7,964 nt of DNA from an uncultured Lachnospiraceae bacterium (GCA_902801585.1 CADCIU010000107.1:1-7964); one strand, 5' to 3'. Positions 1-5,758 are shown, numbered from the stretch's first letter. Numbers and translations: made by a program. Notes: a model not told the origin generated them from the letters alone.

Positions 1-1130
1 GTCTTTTCCGAATCCACTACTCCATGAGAATCCTCCCATTCCCGATTTTCATCCGGCCGGCCCATATCCTGCTTTTTTATACTCTCCCTTTCTTCCTCGC
101 TCCCCGTCCCAAAGAAGAACTCCAGGATATCCTCCGGGCAGGTCGCAGGCCCCGCACCCTGGCGGATCAGTCGGTTGCATCCGTCACTGAGGGCATCACT
201 GACCCTCCCGGGCAAAGCATATACCTCCCGTCCCTGCTCCAGTGCCATATCTACGGTTATAAGTGTTCCAGACCTCTTTCTGGCTTCGATCACCAGGACC
301 AGGTCCGATAGACCGCTGATAATGCGGTTCCTTGGGGGGAAGAGCTTTGCAATCGGCTGCATGCCGGGTGGATATTCCGACAGGATGCCTCCCTGCTGTT
401 GCAAGCGTTCATATAGGTCCCGGTTTTCCTCCGGATAGCAGATATCCACGCCGCACCCCAGCACGGCATAGGACTTTCCGCCTGCATCCAGGGCCGCCTT
501 CTGGGCGATTCCGTCGATGCCTCTTGCCATTCCGCTGATTACCGCTATCCCCCGGGCTCCGATTCGCCGGCCAAAACGGCGGGCCTGTTCCCTTCCGTAT
601 CCGGAGGCAAGCCTGGCTCCGATGATGGCAGCAGAAGGTTCCTCTTCGAAGGGCATGCTCCCTTTATAATAGATCCCGAACGGAGGATCCGGGATCTCCT
701 TCAGTTTTCCGGGAAATCCCTTCTCCAGAGCCGATATAAATGAAATCCCTGCTCTCTCCATGTCCTCCTCAATCCGGTCCGGCTCCTGTCTGCGGGCATT
801 TAACAGAGCCTGCCACTCCTTACGGGCGTCCCCCGTTTTTGCAGCCGCTTCTCCCCACAGGAAGCGCAGTTCTTTCTCAGACGAAGTATATATAATTCTG
901 GCAGCCAGACCGGGATCCCTCCCGTTTTCGGCTGCCTCCAAAGAAAAGTGACCTGCTTCCTCCGTGGATAAGGTGCCTGCTTCTTCCTCCATGGAAAAGA
1001 GTCTGGACTCCTCCAACATGGAAAACAGGCTGGCCTCGCCCGCCGCTCTCAGCAGGGCATACTTTTTTACTCTCCCGATTCCCTTGATCCCTGCCAGCCA
1101 GCACAGGTACTTGTGATTGGTATTTTTCAT
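1..1130 (-). CDS. dprA: DNA-processing protein DprA (Smf), 3' end beyond window
   Basis: DprA binds single-stranded DNA in the cytoplasm and loads RecA onto it during natural transformation. The frame is open from ATG at 1130 to the left edge (376 codons, no stop), so the C-terminal part is missing. Visible: an N-terminal SAM-like region (about residues 8-35), then the Rossmann-like DprA core with IIGARLASGYG (169-179), SGMARGIDGIAQ (199-210), GCGVDICYPEEN (225-236), FPPRNRIISG (264-273), RSGTLIT (286-292) and EQGREVYALPG (298-308). These are the family's signature blocks. The family often has H where this protein has Q210 in the GID-x-x-A-H motif. The ATG has a modest AAAGG upstream, and it lies 93 bp downstream of comM, presumably in one operon. 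An odd acidic repeat-like insertion sits at residues 35-68. The identification is secure; only the start has some uncertainty. Confidence 0.96.
   Translation of the reverse strand, partial: MKNTNHKYLCWLAGIKGIGRVKKYALLRAAGEASLFSMLEESRLFSMEEEAGTLSTEEAGHFSLEAAENGRDPGLAARIIYTSSEKELRFLWGEAAAKTGDARKEWQALLNARRQEPDRIEEDMERAGISFISALEKGFPGKLKEIPDPPFGIYYKGSMPFEEEPSAAIIGARLASGYGREQARRFGRRIGARGIAVISGMARGIDGIAQKAALDAGGKSYAVLGCGVDICYPEENRDLYERLQQQGGILSEYPPGMQPIAKLFPPRNRIISGLSDLVLVIEARKRSGTLITVDMALEQGREVYALPGRVSDALSDGCNRLIRQGAGPATCPEDILEFFFGTGSEEERESIKKQDMGRPDENREWEDSHGVVDSEK
927..1028 (-). repeat. Degenerate in-frame tandem repeat in the dprA N-terminus
   Basis: Four consecutive imperfect units of 27, 27, 24 and 24 bp lie within dprA. 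They encode acidic octa- to nonapeptides of the type (L/H)(F/L)S(M/T/L)-EE followed by small residues (residues 35-68). They fall between the SAM-like N-terminal region and the Rossmann core, where I do not expect a conserved element. All units are multiples of three and keep the frame. Confidence 0.6.
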
Positions 1131-1223
1131 ACATTCCGGCCTTTCGTTTGTCTCATGCAAAAACTCACTGCCCTCATGCAGCAATGTGCCCATTTGTCGG
1201 GCAACTCATAATATCTGTCTTCC

Positions 1224-2789
1224 CTATCTTTTGAATTGCAGCAGATCCCCCTGCCGATAGGTATAGGCCAGATAGATGTGCTCCTCCCGGATTCTTTCTG
1301 CTCCCTCCAGGTCCGCAATAGTCCTGGCGACACGGATGATCCGGTGATAGGCGCGCACACTCATGGCTTCCGCTTCGAAGAGATCCCGAAGGCATCCCTT
1401 TTCCTTTTCTCCCAGTAGACAAAACTTTTCCAGGTCCGCCGCTCCCATATCCGAATTGAAGCGCAGATCTGTCCCCCGGAAACGGTACTGCTGCCGCTCG
1501 CAGGCATCCATTACCCTGGACCGGACAGCCTCGCTGTTTTCCTCTGTTCCACCTGCGCTTTGCAGGTCCTCGATCCTAGCTCGGGGAACTGTGATGCACA
1601 GATCCATCCGATCCAGCAGGGGGCCCGAGATCCTGCCCAGGTACCTTTTTATCTCCCAGGGCTTGCAGCGGCATCTGTTCCGGTCAGGGAAGTGTCCGCA
1701 GGGACAGGGGTTACAGGCCCCGAGCAGTATAAAGCGGGAGGGGTAGCGATAGCTGCCCGACTGCCTCACAATGGTCACCTCGTGGTCCTCCAGAGGCTGC
1801 CGCAGCAGATCCAGCTGGTCTCTGCCGAATTCCGGGAGTTCGTCCAGAAAGAGTACGCCCCTGTGTGCCAGTGAGATCTGTCCCGGCATAGGGACCATGC
1901 CTCCGCCCACCAGAGCAGCCCTTGTAATGGAATGGTGCGGGGCCAGAAAAGGACGGCGCAGGACCAGGGGCTCCCCCTGCCCCAGAAGGCCCGCCACGCT
2001 GTAGACTGCCGAGGCCTCCATGCTCTCCTCCAGGGTCAGGGGAGGCATAATACCCGGCAGGCATTTGGCCAGCATGGATTTGCCGGTGCCGGGCGGCCCT
2101 GTCATCAGCAGGTTGTGAAAACCCGCCGCCGCGATCTCCAAGGCCTTTTTTGCAACCGCCTGCCCCCGCACGTCCGAAAAATCCATTTGCGGAGGCTCTT
2201 CTGAAGCCTCCTCGAACAAAGCGTCCAGATCTACTTTCCCGGGCGGAAGCAGCAGGTCCCGTTTCTGCGGAGAAGCTGTCATATACATGATCAGCTCATT
2301 CAGGGAACGGACTCCGACCACCTTGATGCCTTCCACAACTGCTCCTTCTTCCAGGTTCTCCTTTGGAACAATGCACAGACGGATTCCCTGTTCCTTAGCA
2401 GTCTGTACCATGGGCAGCACGCCGCGAACCGGGCGGATCTCTCCGTTGAGGCCCAGTTCCCCCGCGACCAGCACATCCTCAAAATCCTCCTGCCGCAGCA
2501 TTTCCATGCAGATCAGCTCCCCCACTGCCACCGGCAGATCGATCACGATCCCCCGCTTGGGTATATCCGCAGGAGCCAGATTCACTGTGATCCGGGCAGC
2601 CGGCAGGGGAATCCCAACGTTTTTAAGGGCGACACGGACACGCTCCCCGGCCTCCCGCACCTCACTGCTCATAAAACCTACCATGTGAAAAGACGGAAGC
2701 CCACTTGTAATATTCGTCTCCACCTGCAGCAGATAACTGCTGATACCATGCACCGCACCTGTAATCACTCTGCTATACATCTCACCCAC
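1224..2789 (-). CDS. comM: ComM/YifB family Mg-chelatase-like AAA+ ATPase
   Basis: A 521-aa protein of full family length. ComM is a hexameric helicase that extends branch migration of donor DNA during homologous recombination in transformation; YifB is the name used in non-competent hosts. Visible: an N-terminal Lon/S5-like ChlI domain with GLPSFHMVG (30-38) and RITVNLAPADIPKRG (66-80). The AAA+ module has Walker A GPPGTGKS (231-238), Walker B GVLFLDELPEF (311-321), sensor-1 region GACNPCPCG (357-365) with a Cys cluster (C359, C362, C364, C373, C375), and the arginine-finger region GPLLDRMD (389-396). The C-terminal Mg-chelatase helical region follows. The chosen GTG start at 2789 has AAGGA six bases upstream. 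The ATG at 2780 (residue 4) is an alternative that matches where family homology normally begins, but its spacing to the same site is too long. It is followed by dprA, a common order in Clostridia. Confidence 0.96.
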   Translation of the reverse strand: MGEMYSRVITGAVHGISSYLLQVETNITSGLPSFHMVGFMSSEVREAGERVRVALKNVGIPLPAARITVNLAPADIPKRGIVIDLPVAVGELICMEMLRQEDFEDVLVAGELGLNGEIRPVRGVLPMVQTAKEQGIRLCIVPKENLEEGAVVEGIKVVGVRSLNELIMYMTASPQKRDLLLPPGKVDLDALFEEASEEPPQMDFSDVRGQAVAKKALEIAAAGFHNLLMTGPPGTGKSMLAKCLPGIMPPLTLEESMEASAVYSVAGLLGQGEPLVLRRPFLAPHHSITRAALVGGGMVPMPGQISLAHRGVLFLDELPEFGRDQLDLLRQPLEDHEVTIVRQSGSYRYPSRFILLGACNPCPCGHFPDRNRCRCKPWEIKRYLGRISGPLLDRMDLCITVPRARIEDLQSAGGTEENSEAVRSRVMDACERQQYRFRGTDLRFNSDMGAADLEKFCLLGEKEKGCLRDLFEAEAMSVRAYHRIIRVARTIADLEGAERIREEHIYLAYTYRQGDLLQFKR

Positions 2790-2843
2790 ATATTTTCCTT
2801 ATTTCATAATAATATCTTATATATGAATTCTTGTATATGAATG

Positions 2844-2872
2844 ATTATCCATCTATATGGTGTATTTGTCAA
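2844..2872 (-). promoter_or_regulatory. Sigma-A promoter of comM-dprA
   Basis: On the minus strand, TTGACA (2867-2872) is a perfect -35 box. Seventeen bases separate it from GATAAT (2844-2849), a 5/6 -10 box. Transcription would start near 2837, giving a leader of about 48 nt before the GTG start. This is the only strong promoter seen upstream of comM, and dprA has none of its own in the 93-bp gap. Confidence 0.8.
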
Positions 2873-2903
2873 CTCTTTTTATTGAAGAAATATAAAGCTA
2901 TTT

Positions 2904-2937
2904 TTTATTTATGAAGCTCTTTTATTTATGAAGCTCT
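2904..2937. repeat. 17-bp perfect tandem duplication
   Basis: The 17-mer TTTATTTATGAAGCTCT occurs twice in direct succession (2904-2920 and 2921-2937). It lies just beyond the stop codon of the truncated minus-strand frame at 2940, in an AT-rich gap. It probably arose by replication slippage; no function is apparent. Confidence 0.85.
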
Positions 2938-2939
2938 TT

Positions 2940-3110
2940 TCATCTTGACATCTCATTTTTGATATTTTCAATTGCCTTTAAATAAAAATCTTTATAAACC
3001 TCATTGTTGAACGCCCACGTTTTTTCCTTTTCCGCTTCATAGGAAGGCCGGTCTTCCTCGCAGGGTTCTTCGTCAGGAAACTCCATAAGTTTGAAGTCCA
3101 GATGTCGGAT
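2940..3110 (-). pseudogene. C-terminal fragment of an unrecognised protein
   Basis: On the minus strand a frame is open from 3110 to a TGA at 2940-2942. It reads like a genuine protein tail: MEFPDEEPCEEDRP, then an acidic and aromatic helix-like stretch ending in KNEMSR. An ATG exists at 3086 (48 aa), but it has no ribosome binding site. An in-frame TAA lies at 3111-3113, where IS-like sequence begins. I read this as the 3' remnant of a gene cut by insertion or deletion. I do not recognise the family. It could instead be a small intact gene, but the missing start signals argue against that. Confidence 0.4.
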
Positions 3111-3135
3111 TTAGATGTTACGCGACATTAGGTTA

Positions 3136-3179
3136 ATTTGCAAATAAGCATTGGTATAGAAAGGTCTATTTGCAAATAA
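3136..3179. repeat. Two copies of a 12-bp element, 32 bp apart
   Basis: ATTTGCAAATAA occurs at 3136-3147 and 3168-3179 in the same orientation. Each contains the palindromic core ATTTGCAAAT. They lie on the outer side of the phased repeats of the putative IS end and may be part of that end. Confidence 0.6.
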
Positions 3180-3186
3180 CGACCGA

Positions 3187-3285
3187 ACGGTGCGCTGAAT
3201 TCGAAATTAGCGGTGCGGCCATTTCAGAACAACGGTACAGCCATTTTGCATAAACGGTGCGCTTTTCTTTATACTGTACGGTGAA
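3187..3285 (+). mobile_element. Left-end remnant of an IS21-like element with phased repeats
   Basis: Direct repeats of the form (A/G)CGGTGCG-x-CCATTT recur with CGGT at 3188, 3211, 3233, 3255 and more weakly at 3279, a spacing of 22-24 bp (about two helical turns). The second and third copies share GCCATTT. Multiple internally repeated terminal sites are typical of IS21-family ends, where they bind the IstA transposase. A promoter, ribosome binding site and broken istA-like start follow directly, as in an intact element. No right end or istB was seen in the window. The outer boundary may lie near 3114, where the interrupted minus-strand frame stops. The family assignment is inference from layout and memory, not from a search. 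Confidence 0.5.
3246..3275 (+). promoter_or_regulatory. Promoter inside the IS-like left end
   Basis: TTGCAT (3246-3251) and TATACT (3270-3275) are separated by 18 bp, giving a reasonable sigma-A promoter pointing right. It overlaps the phased repeats, as expected if the transposase controls its own expression. It could now drive the peptide gene at 3487. Confidence 0.55.
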
Positions 3286-3319
3286 ACACATTCACCTTCA
3301 GTTGAGAAAGGAGCGCACA

Positions 3320-3424
3320 ATGCAAAGTTACTCAACGATCATCGGTATGATAGAACTGCAATCAGGTCCGGGCTCTCAAGTAACCGCGCAAGAAGGAGTT
3401 ATTTCCACAGTGACATTACTGTGA
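3320..3424 (+). pseudogene. Truncated istA-like transposase start (34 codons)
   Basis: ATG at 3320 is preceded by AAAGGAG at good spacing, so this was a real translation start. The product opens with YSTIIGMIELQS and contains STVTL near its end before a TGA at 3422-3424. The pattern of an IEL-type first helix and a later STVT segment resembles the N-terminal helix-turn-helix of IS21-family IstA proteins, which are normally about 400-500 aa. No continuing transposase was seen in the other forward frames, so the rest is deleted. I first considered an IS110-type start (IIGMD), but the catalytic Asp is absent and the flanking repeats fit IS21 better. Moderate to low certainty on family; high certainty that it is not a full transposase. 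Confidence 0.45.
3406..3423. promoter_or_regulatory. 18-bp perfect palindrome upstream of the peptide gene
   Basis: CACAGT-GACATT-ACTGTG has perfect 6-bp arms around a 6-bp centre. It lies 64 bp before the peptide start and overlaps the end of the istA remnant. Near it are weak promoter-like hexamers (GTGACA 3410-3415, TGATAA 3434-3439, 18-bp spacing). It could be a dimeric-repressor operator; no regulator gene was identified in this window. Confidence 0.35.
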
Positions 3425-3470
3425 CAAAACGTCTGATAAGATAGTCTCAACAAAACAAAAACAACTCATC

Positions 3471-3486
3471 TAAGGAGGAAAATACA
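3471..3486 (+). promoter_or_regulatory. Strong ribosome binding site of the leader-peptide gene
   Basis: TAAGGAGG is almost perfectly complementary to the 16S rRNA tail and lies eight bases before the ATG at 3487. It selects this start over the ATG at 3493 and shows that this small frame is meant to be translated efficiently. Confidence 0.85.
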
Positions 3487-3678
3487 ATGACAATGCTCAA
3501 CCCCTGTGATCTTGAAATAGTAACTGGCGGTGTACTCGATAATGATTACATTGATTATCTGACAAGGGTTATGTTTTATGCAAAAAGGGCAGATAAGACT
3601 CTGGATCAGGTTCTTTCCGATTTGCGTAATCATGGCTGTACGCAGGAAGCACTGGATTACGTAGTTGCCCACTGGTGA
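3487..3678 (+). CDS. Double-glycine leader peptide precursor (candidate bacteriocin/signal peptide)
   Basis: A 63-aa peptide whose first 15 residues match the double-glycine leader rule: L at -12, D at -8, L at -7, V at -4 and GG at -2/-1 (DLEIVTGG). Such leaders are cut and exported by C39-peptidase ABC transporters (PCAT). The predicted 48-aa core begins VLDNDYIDYL and ends DYVVAHW. It has one Cys (C51), no obvious hydrophobic transmembrane segment, no GxxxG pattern and no YGNGV motif, and looks amphipathic-helical. It is therefore not an obvious pediocin-like or two-peptide bacteriocin. A folded antimicrobial, a substrate of RiPP-modifying enzymes or a secreted signal are all possible. No transporter, immunity or modification gene lies nearby, so export would depend on one elsewhere. 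It sits just downstream of the IS remnant, which may supply its promoter. That the gene is real is fairly sure; its function is inferred from the leader alone. Confidence 0.8.
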   Translation: MTMLNPCDLEIVTGGVLDNDYIDYLTRVMFYAKRADKTLDQVLSDLRNHGCTQEALDYVVAHW

Positions 3679-3689
3679 AGCCATACGAC

Positions 3690-3769
3690 CAACAAACATA
3701 CCGGGGCTGCTTCGTCTCACGGATCAGGCAGTCCATCGCTTCGTTCTGGCACAGACCGTGGGAATCGAT
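3690..3769 (-). pseudogene. Possible Smr-like protein fragment
   Basis: On the minus strand, just after an in-frame TAA, the frame reads IDSHGLCQNEAMDCLIRE. This resembles the D-x-HG-L-x-x-x-EA start of Smr domains, which are DNA/RNA nuclease-like modules. It has no start codon or ribosome binding site, and resemblance fades after about 27 residues. It may be debris from a lost gene, or chance. Confidence 0.2.
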
Positions 3770-3821
3770 TTTTTATAAATAAATGCTTCGCTTATTATTG
3801 CATCTTTGTAAATGTTAAAAC

Positions 3822-3847
3822 GCCCGCCTGGGCCCCGGCATTTTTTT
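3822..3847 (+). terminator. Possible weak terminator after the peptide gene
   Basis: GCCC (3822-3825), loop GCCT, GGGC (3830-3833), then more GC-rich sequence that can pair alternatively (GCC 3826-3828 with GGC 3837-3839), followed by seven T (3841-3847). The stem is short and it lies 144 bp after the peptide stop, so this is tentative. Confidence 0.35.
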
Positions 3848-3952
3848 GCAGCATAAGCGAAAATGCGATAATAGTAATAAATTGCCATTGTGATTGAAAC
3901 AAGTATTCCGATAATTAGACTATGACTCCTGTCCCAGTGGCCGATTATGTGA

Positions 3953-3981
3953 TGGTTTTGTGCAGTTTCTCAGATTATAAT
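3953..3981 (+). promoter_or_regulatory. Candidate promoter of the LURP-one-related gene
   Basis: A perfect -10 TATAAT (3976-3981) lies 25 bp before the start codon. The -35 position 17 bp upstream reads TGGTTT, a poor match. The leader would be about 19 nt. Confidence 0.4.
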
Positions 3982-4006
3982 GAATCCATACTAAGATAGG
4001 GCTGTT

Positions 4007-4582
4007 ATGGGAATCTTTTCAGACATTCAGAATTATCACAGCGCGGATGAGCGCACAAATGAGAATATTGAAACAGAATTCGGCACACCGGTCCGCACGC
4101 TGTATACCGAACTGGATCCGGGCGATCTGCACCAGAGAATTGAAGTAAAGGATGAACAGGGACAGGTTCTGTATTGGACAAAGTCTTCGATCGTCGTCAT
4201 TCGCGGCAAGACTGATATCTTTGATGCTGACGGTAAGCAGGTGGCACATTTGGAGAAAAAGCCGATAAGCCTTCATGAGAAGCACTATATCACGATGGCG
4301 GACGGGCGGCAGTTCACTCTTTCCAATGAACTGTTCCACATTATTAAAGATATTACAAATATCCAGGGACTTAACTGGAAGATTAAGGGCAACATCATCG
4401 GTCTTAACTTCACGCTCTTTGATGAGCACGACGAAGTGATCGCGGCGATTGGGCAGAAGATAGTATCGGTCCACGACCGTTACAGCATCGATCTATATCA
4501 GACACAGCATGAACAGGTCGTGGTCGCTATCTTGATCTCGCTGCAGAAGATGCTTACCTCACGCCGGGAGAGAAATCGTTAA
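4007..4582 (+). CDS. LURP-one-related (LOR, YxjI-like) family protein
   Basis: A 191-aa cytoplasmic-type protein with no signal peptide. It consists of many short beta strands with turns at DEQGQ, DADGK, MADGR and DEHDE, in the order typical of LOR domains, a tubby/scramblase-like fold. Segments that drew the call are KSSIVVIRGKTDIFDADGKQ (59-78), KHYITMADGRQFTL (92-105), GLNWKIKGNIIGLNFTLFDE (120-139) and YSIDLY (158-163). The length fits YxjI-type proteins. The biochemical role of bacterial members is not established; membrane or lipid association has been suggested for the fold. The ATG has only AGGG upstream. It is followed 97 bp later by a lipoprotein gene with its own promoter, and the pair ends at one terminator. 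Family call fairly confident, function unknown. Confidence 0.75.
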   Translation: MGIFSDIQNYHSADERTNENIETEFGTPVRTLYTELDPGDLHQRIEVKDEQGQVLYWTKSSIVVIRGKTDIFDADGKQVAHLEKKPISLHEKHYITMADGRQFTLSNELFHIIKDITNIQGLNWKIKGNIIGLNFTLFDEHDEVIAAIGQKIVSVHDRYSIDLYQTQHEQVVVAILISLQKMLTSRRERNR

Positions 4583-4610
4583 TATTTTTTCATTGTAAAT
4601 GATCCGCCCC

Positions 4611-4639
4611 TTACAGACGATGGGTCTTAAACATATAAT
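4611..4639 (+). promoter_or_regulatory. Promoter of the lipoprotein gene
   Basis: TTACAG (4611-4616), 17 bp, then TATAAT (4634-4639), with a predicted start about 33 nt before the ATG at 4680. The lipoprotein can thus be made independently of the upstream LURP-one gene. Confidence 0.65.
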
Positions 4640-4679
4640 ACTGATAATAAGGAACATGACAGAGAGGAGATATTTAATC

Positions 4680-5075
4680 ATGAAGAAAATAACAGCAATC
4701 GTTTTATTAATGGCAATGGTGTTCAGTTTAGCAGGGTGCGGTAACTCGGTCAGTATCGGCGCATTTTCCTCCAAATACTTTAACTACGACGATTATGACG
4801 CGGCAGTGGATGAAGTGATGACTTATTTCAAGGGGTTCGAGGGATGCACAATGAAGAAGATCGGATACGCCGGAGATGAGGCGGTGAAGGCAGAGGCAGA
4901 ATCCCGGGGCCTTGCACCTGAGCAGGTCATGGTGCTGGTATCCACATTTACGACCGATGGTGAGAATCACGAGAACGGTCTTGAGCCTAACAATACTTAT
5001 GAGGATTACAAGTGGATATTGACACGCAATTCATCTGCTGAACTCTGGGAGCATAAGGATCACGGTTATGACTGA
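4680..5075 (+). CDS. Small secreted lipoprotein of unknown function
   Basis: A 131-aa protein with a classic lipoprotein signal. MKK starts it, a hydrophobic stretch covers residues 4-18, and the lipobox LAGC has Cys20 as the lipidated residue. The mature domain is acidic and compact, with FNYDDYDAAVDEVMTYFKGF (38-57), FEGC, KKIGYAGDE, VMVLVSTFTTDG and WILTRNSSAELWEHKDHGY near the end. This pattern recurs in small Firmicutes lipoproteins that I have seen only as hypothetical; I cannot name the family. ATG 4680 was chosen because the signal peptide starts there and AGAGGAG precedes it. The longer upstream frame from 4599 would place extra charged sequence before the signal. Its own promoter lies upstream and a terminator immediately downstream. 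Confidence 0.85.
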   Translation: MKKITAIVLLMAMVFSLAGCGNSVSIGAFSSKYFNYDDYDAAVDEVMTYFKGFEGCTMKKIGYAGDEAVKAEAESRGLAPEQVMVLVSTFTTDGENHENGLEPNNTYEDYKWILTRNSSAELWEHKDHGYD

Positions 5076-5090
5076 AGCGGATGCATTTTC

Positions 5091-5120
5091 AAGAGGAGAC
5101 GGGAAACCGTCTCCTTTTTT
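5091..5120 (+). terminator. Rho-independent terminator after the lipoprotein gene
   Basis: A perfect 8-bp stem GGAGACGG / CCGTCTCC (5095-5102 with 5107-5114) closes a GAAA tetraloop. It can be extended by A/T and G/T pairs and is followed by six T (5115-5120). It starts 16 bp after the stop codon. Confidence 0.93.
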
Positions 5121-5164
5121 GGGTCTGTCGCAATAGAAGTTTAAACAGCCCTTGTTTTATAAGA

Positions 5165-5190
5165 GAAATCCGGCTGTCTGGCCGGATTTC
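5165..5190. repeat. Perfect 10-bp inverted repeat (hairpin)
   Basis: GAAATCCGGC (5165-5174) and GCCGGATTTC (5181-5190) flank a 6-nt loop. No U-tract follows on either strand, so it is not an obvious terminator. It may be a backup or processing hairpin, or a repeat-element end. Confidence 0.7.
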
Positions 5191-5300
5191 ATCTGATATG
5201 GAAATATTTCTGTGACAGTATTAGGACAATTGATTTGAGAAGATATTTTCAAGAAGAAATAAAACCGTTATATTGTTTTTGCGCGGGTTTTTGACCATTT

Positions 5301-5573
5301 TTATAGATCCCAATCAGAATAAACAGATGTTGAACACCAGTCCTCGGCTTTTTTATGGAAATAATCCAAGGCGCTTCTGTCAAATTTGCCGGCGCACCCC
5401 CAGTAAACGGTTTCATAATTTTCAGCCCGATCCACCGAACTGTAAAGATGTTCATAACGTATTTCTCTGTATACCTGCTTTATGAACTCCGGCTCCTTTT
5501 CATAAGCCTCTTCCCAGGTCATGTAAACAAGAAAAAAGCTGACCATGAAGAGGAAGGCCGCAGGATCCTGCAT
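5301..5573 (-). CDS. Hypothetical protein, possibly a 3' gene remnant
   Basis: Up to 90 aa on the minus strand. The first 17 residues look non-native, but from MTWEEAYEKEPEFIKQ (residue 18, start at 5522) onward the sequence is very protein-like: YREIRYEHLYSSVDRAENYE, then VYWGCAGKFDRSALDYF and ending SVYSDWDL. It is rich in aromatic and acidic residues and looks helical, with two Cys and no signal peptide. None of the three ATGs (5573, 5546, 5522) has a ribosome binding site, and a stop lies a few codons upstream. It may be the C-terminal part of a truncated gene. I do not recognise the family. No promoter or terminator was seen. Confidence 0.45.
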   Translation of the reverse strand: MQDPAAFLFMVSFFLVYMTWEEAYEKEPEFIKQVYREIRYEHLYSSVDRAENYETVYWGCAGKFDRSALDYFHKKAEDWCSTSVYSDWDL

Positions 5574-5710
5574 GTAATGGAAGAAGCATCAGAGGATATT
5601 GAAGAATCCGAAGAAAACGCTGAAGTCACTATTTCAGGCGGGGAACCCTTGGAGAATTCCGAAAACTAAGACTAACCACATCATCGCGCTGTAGTTCTAC
5701 AGAGAATGAA

Positions 5711-5756
5711 CGGGAATGCGAAAGCCCCCAGCCTTATGGTCAGGGGCTGCTTCCCG
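5711..5756 (-). terminator. Hairpin terminator of the toxin operon
   Basis: A long stem-loop immediately follows the toxin stop. Outer arms CGGGAA / TTCCCG (5711-5716 with 5751-5756) and inner arms AGCCCC-type (5723-5733 with 5738-5748, one mismatch and a few wobbles) surround a 4-nt loop. On the minus strand the inner stem is followed by TTTCGC, a short U-tract, so termination may be moderate. Confidence 0.6.
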
Positions 5757-5758
5757 TA

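Larger units (their letters stand above)
3679..4006. other. Non-coding gap between the peptide and LURP-one genes
   Basis: A 328-bp stretch without a convincing intact gene. It holds a short minus-strand frame fragment (3690-3769), an AT-rich segment with a long-range inverted repeat (3787-3795 with 3853-3861, TTCGCTTAT and its complement), a GC-rich hairpin followed by seven T, and a -10-like TATAAT before the next gene. Confidence 0.6.

Noticed and set aside
24..538. Plus-strand open frames within the first 540 bases
   Set aside because: They are antisense to dprA, whose minus-strand product carries all family motifs; they have no ribosome binding sites.
877..1134. Minus-strand frame starting at 1134 with repeated FHGG-like peptides
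   Set aside because: It is the dprA tandem repeat read in the wrong frame; the frame from 1130 gives clear DprA.
1363..2688. Several plus-strand and alternate minus-strand frames of 60-133 aa
   Set aside because: All lie over comM, which is an unambiguous 521-aa AAA+ protein; the high GC content leaves shadow frames open.
3187..3285. CRISPR-like spacing of short repeats
   Set aside because: The repeats are short, degenerate and only 22-24 bp apart, too close for CRISPR spacers; an IS end explains them better.
3320..3424. IS110-family transposase start (YSTIIGM)
   Set aside because: The Asp expected right after the IIGM-type motif is missing, and the multi-repeat end is not an IS110 feature; IS21 fits better, though not proven.
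3466..3720. 84-aa minus-strand frame
   Set aside because: Antisense to the double-glycine peptide gene, without a start signal or recognisable motif.
4019..4474. 151-aa minus-strand frame
   Set aside because: Antisense to the LURP-one-related gene; no ribosome binding site and no family resemblance.
5355..5669. 104-aa plus-strand frame with an acidic tail (MEEASEDIEESEEN...)
   Set aside because: The first half is antisense to the more protein-like 5301-5573 frame and no ribosome binding site precedes any ATG; the acidic tail from 5577 could be debris but cannot be supported.
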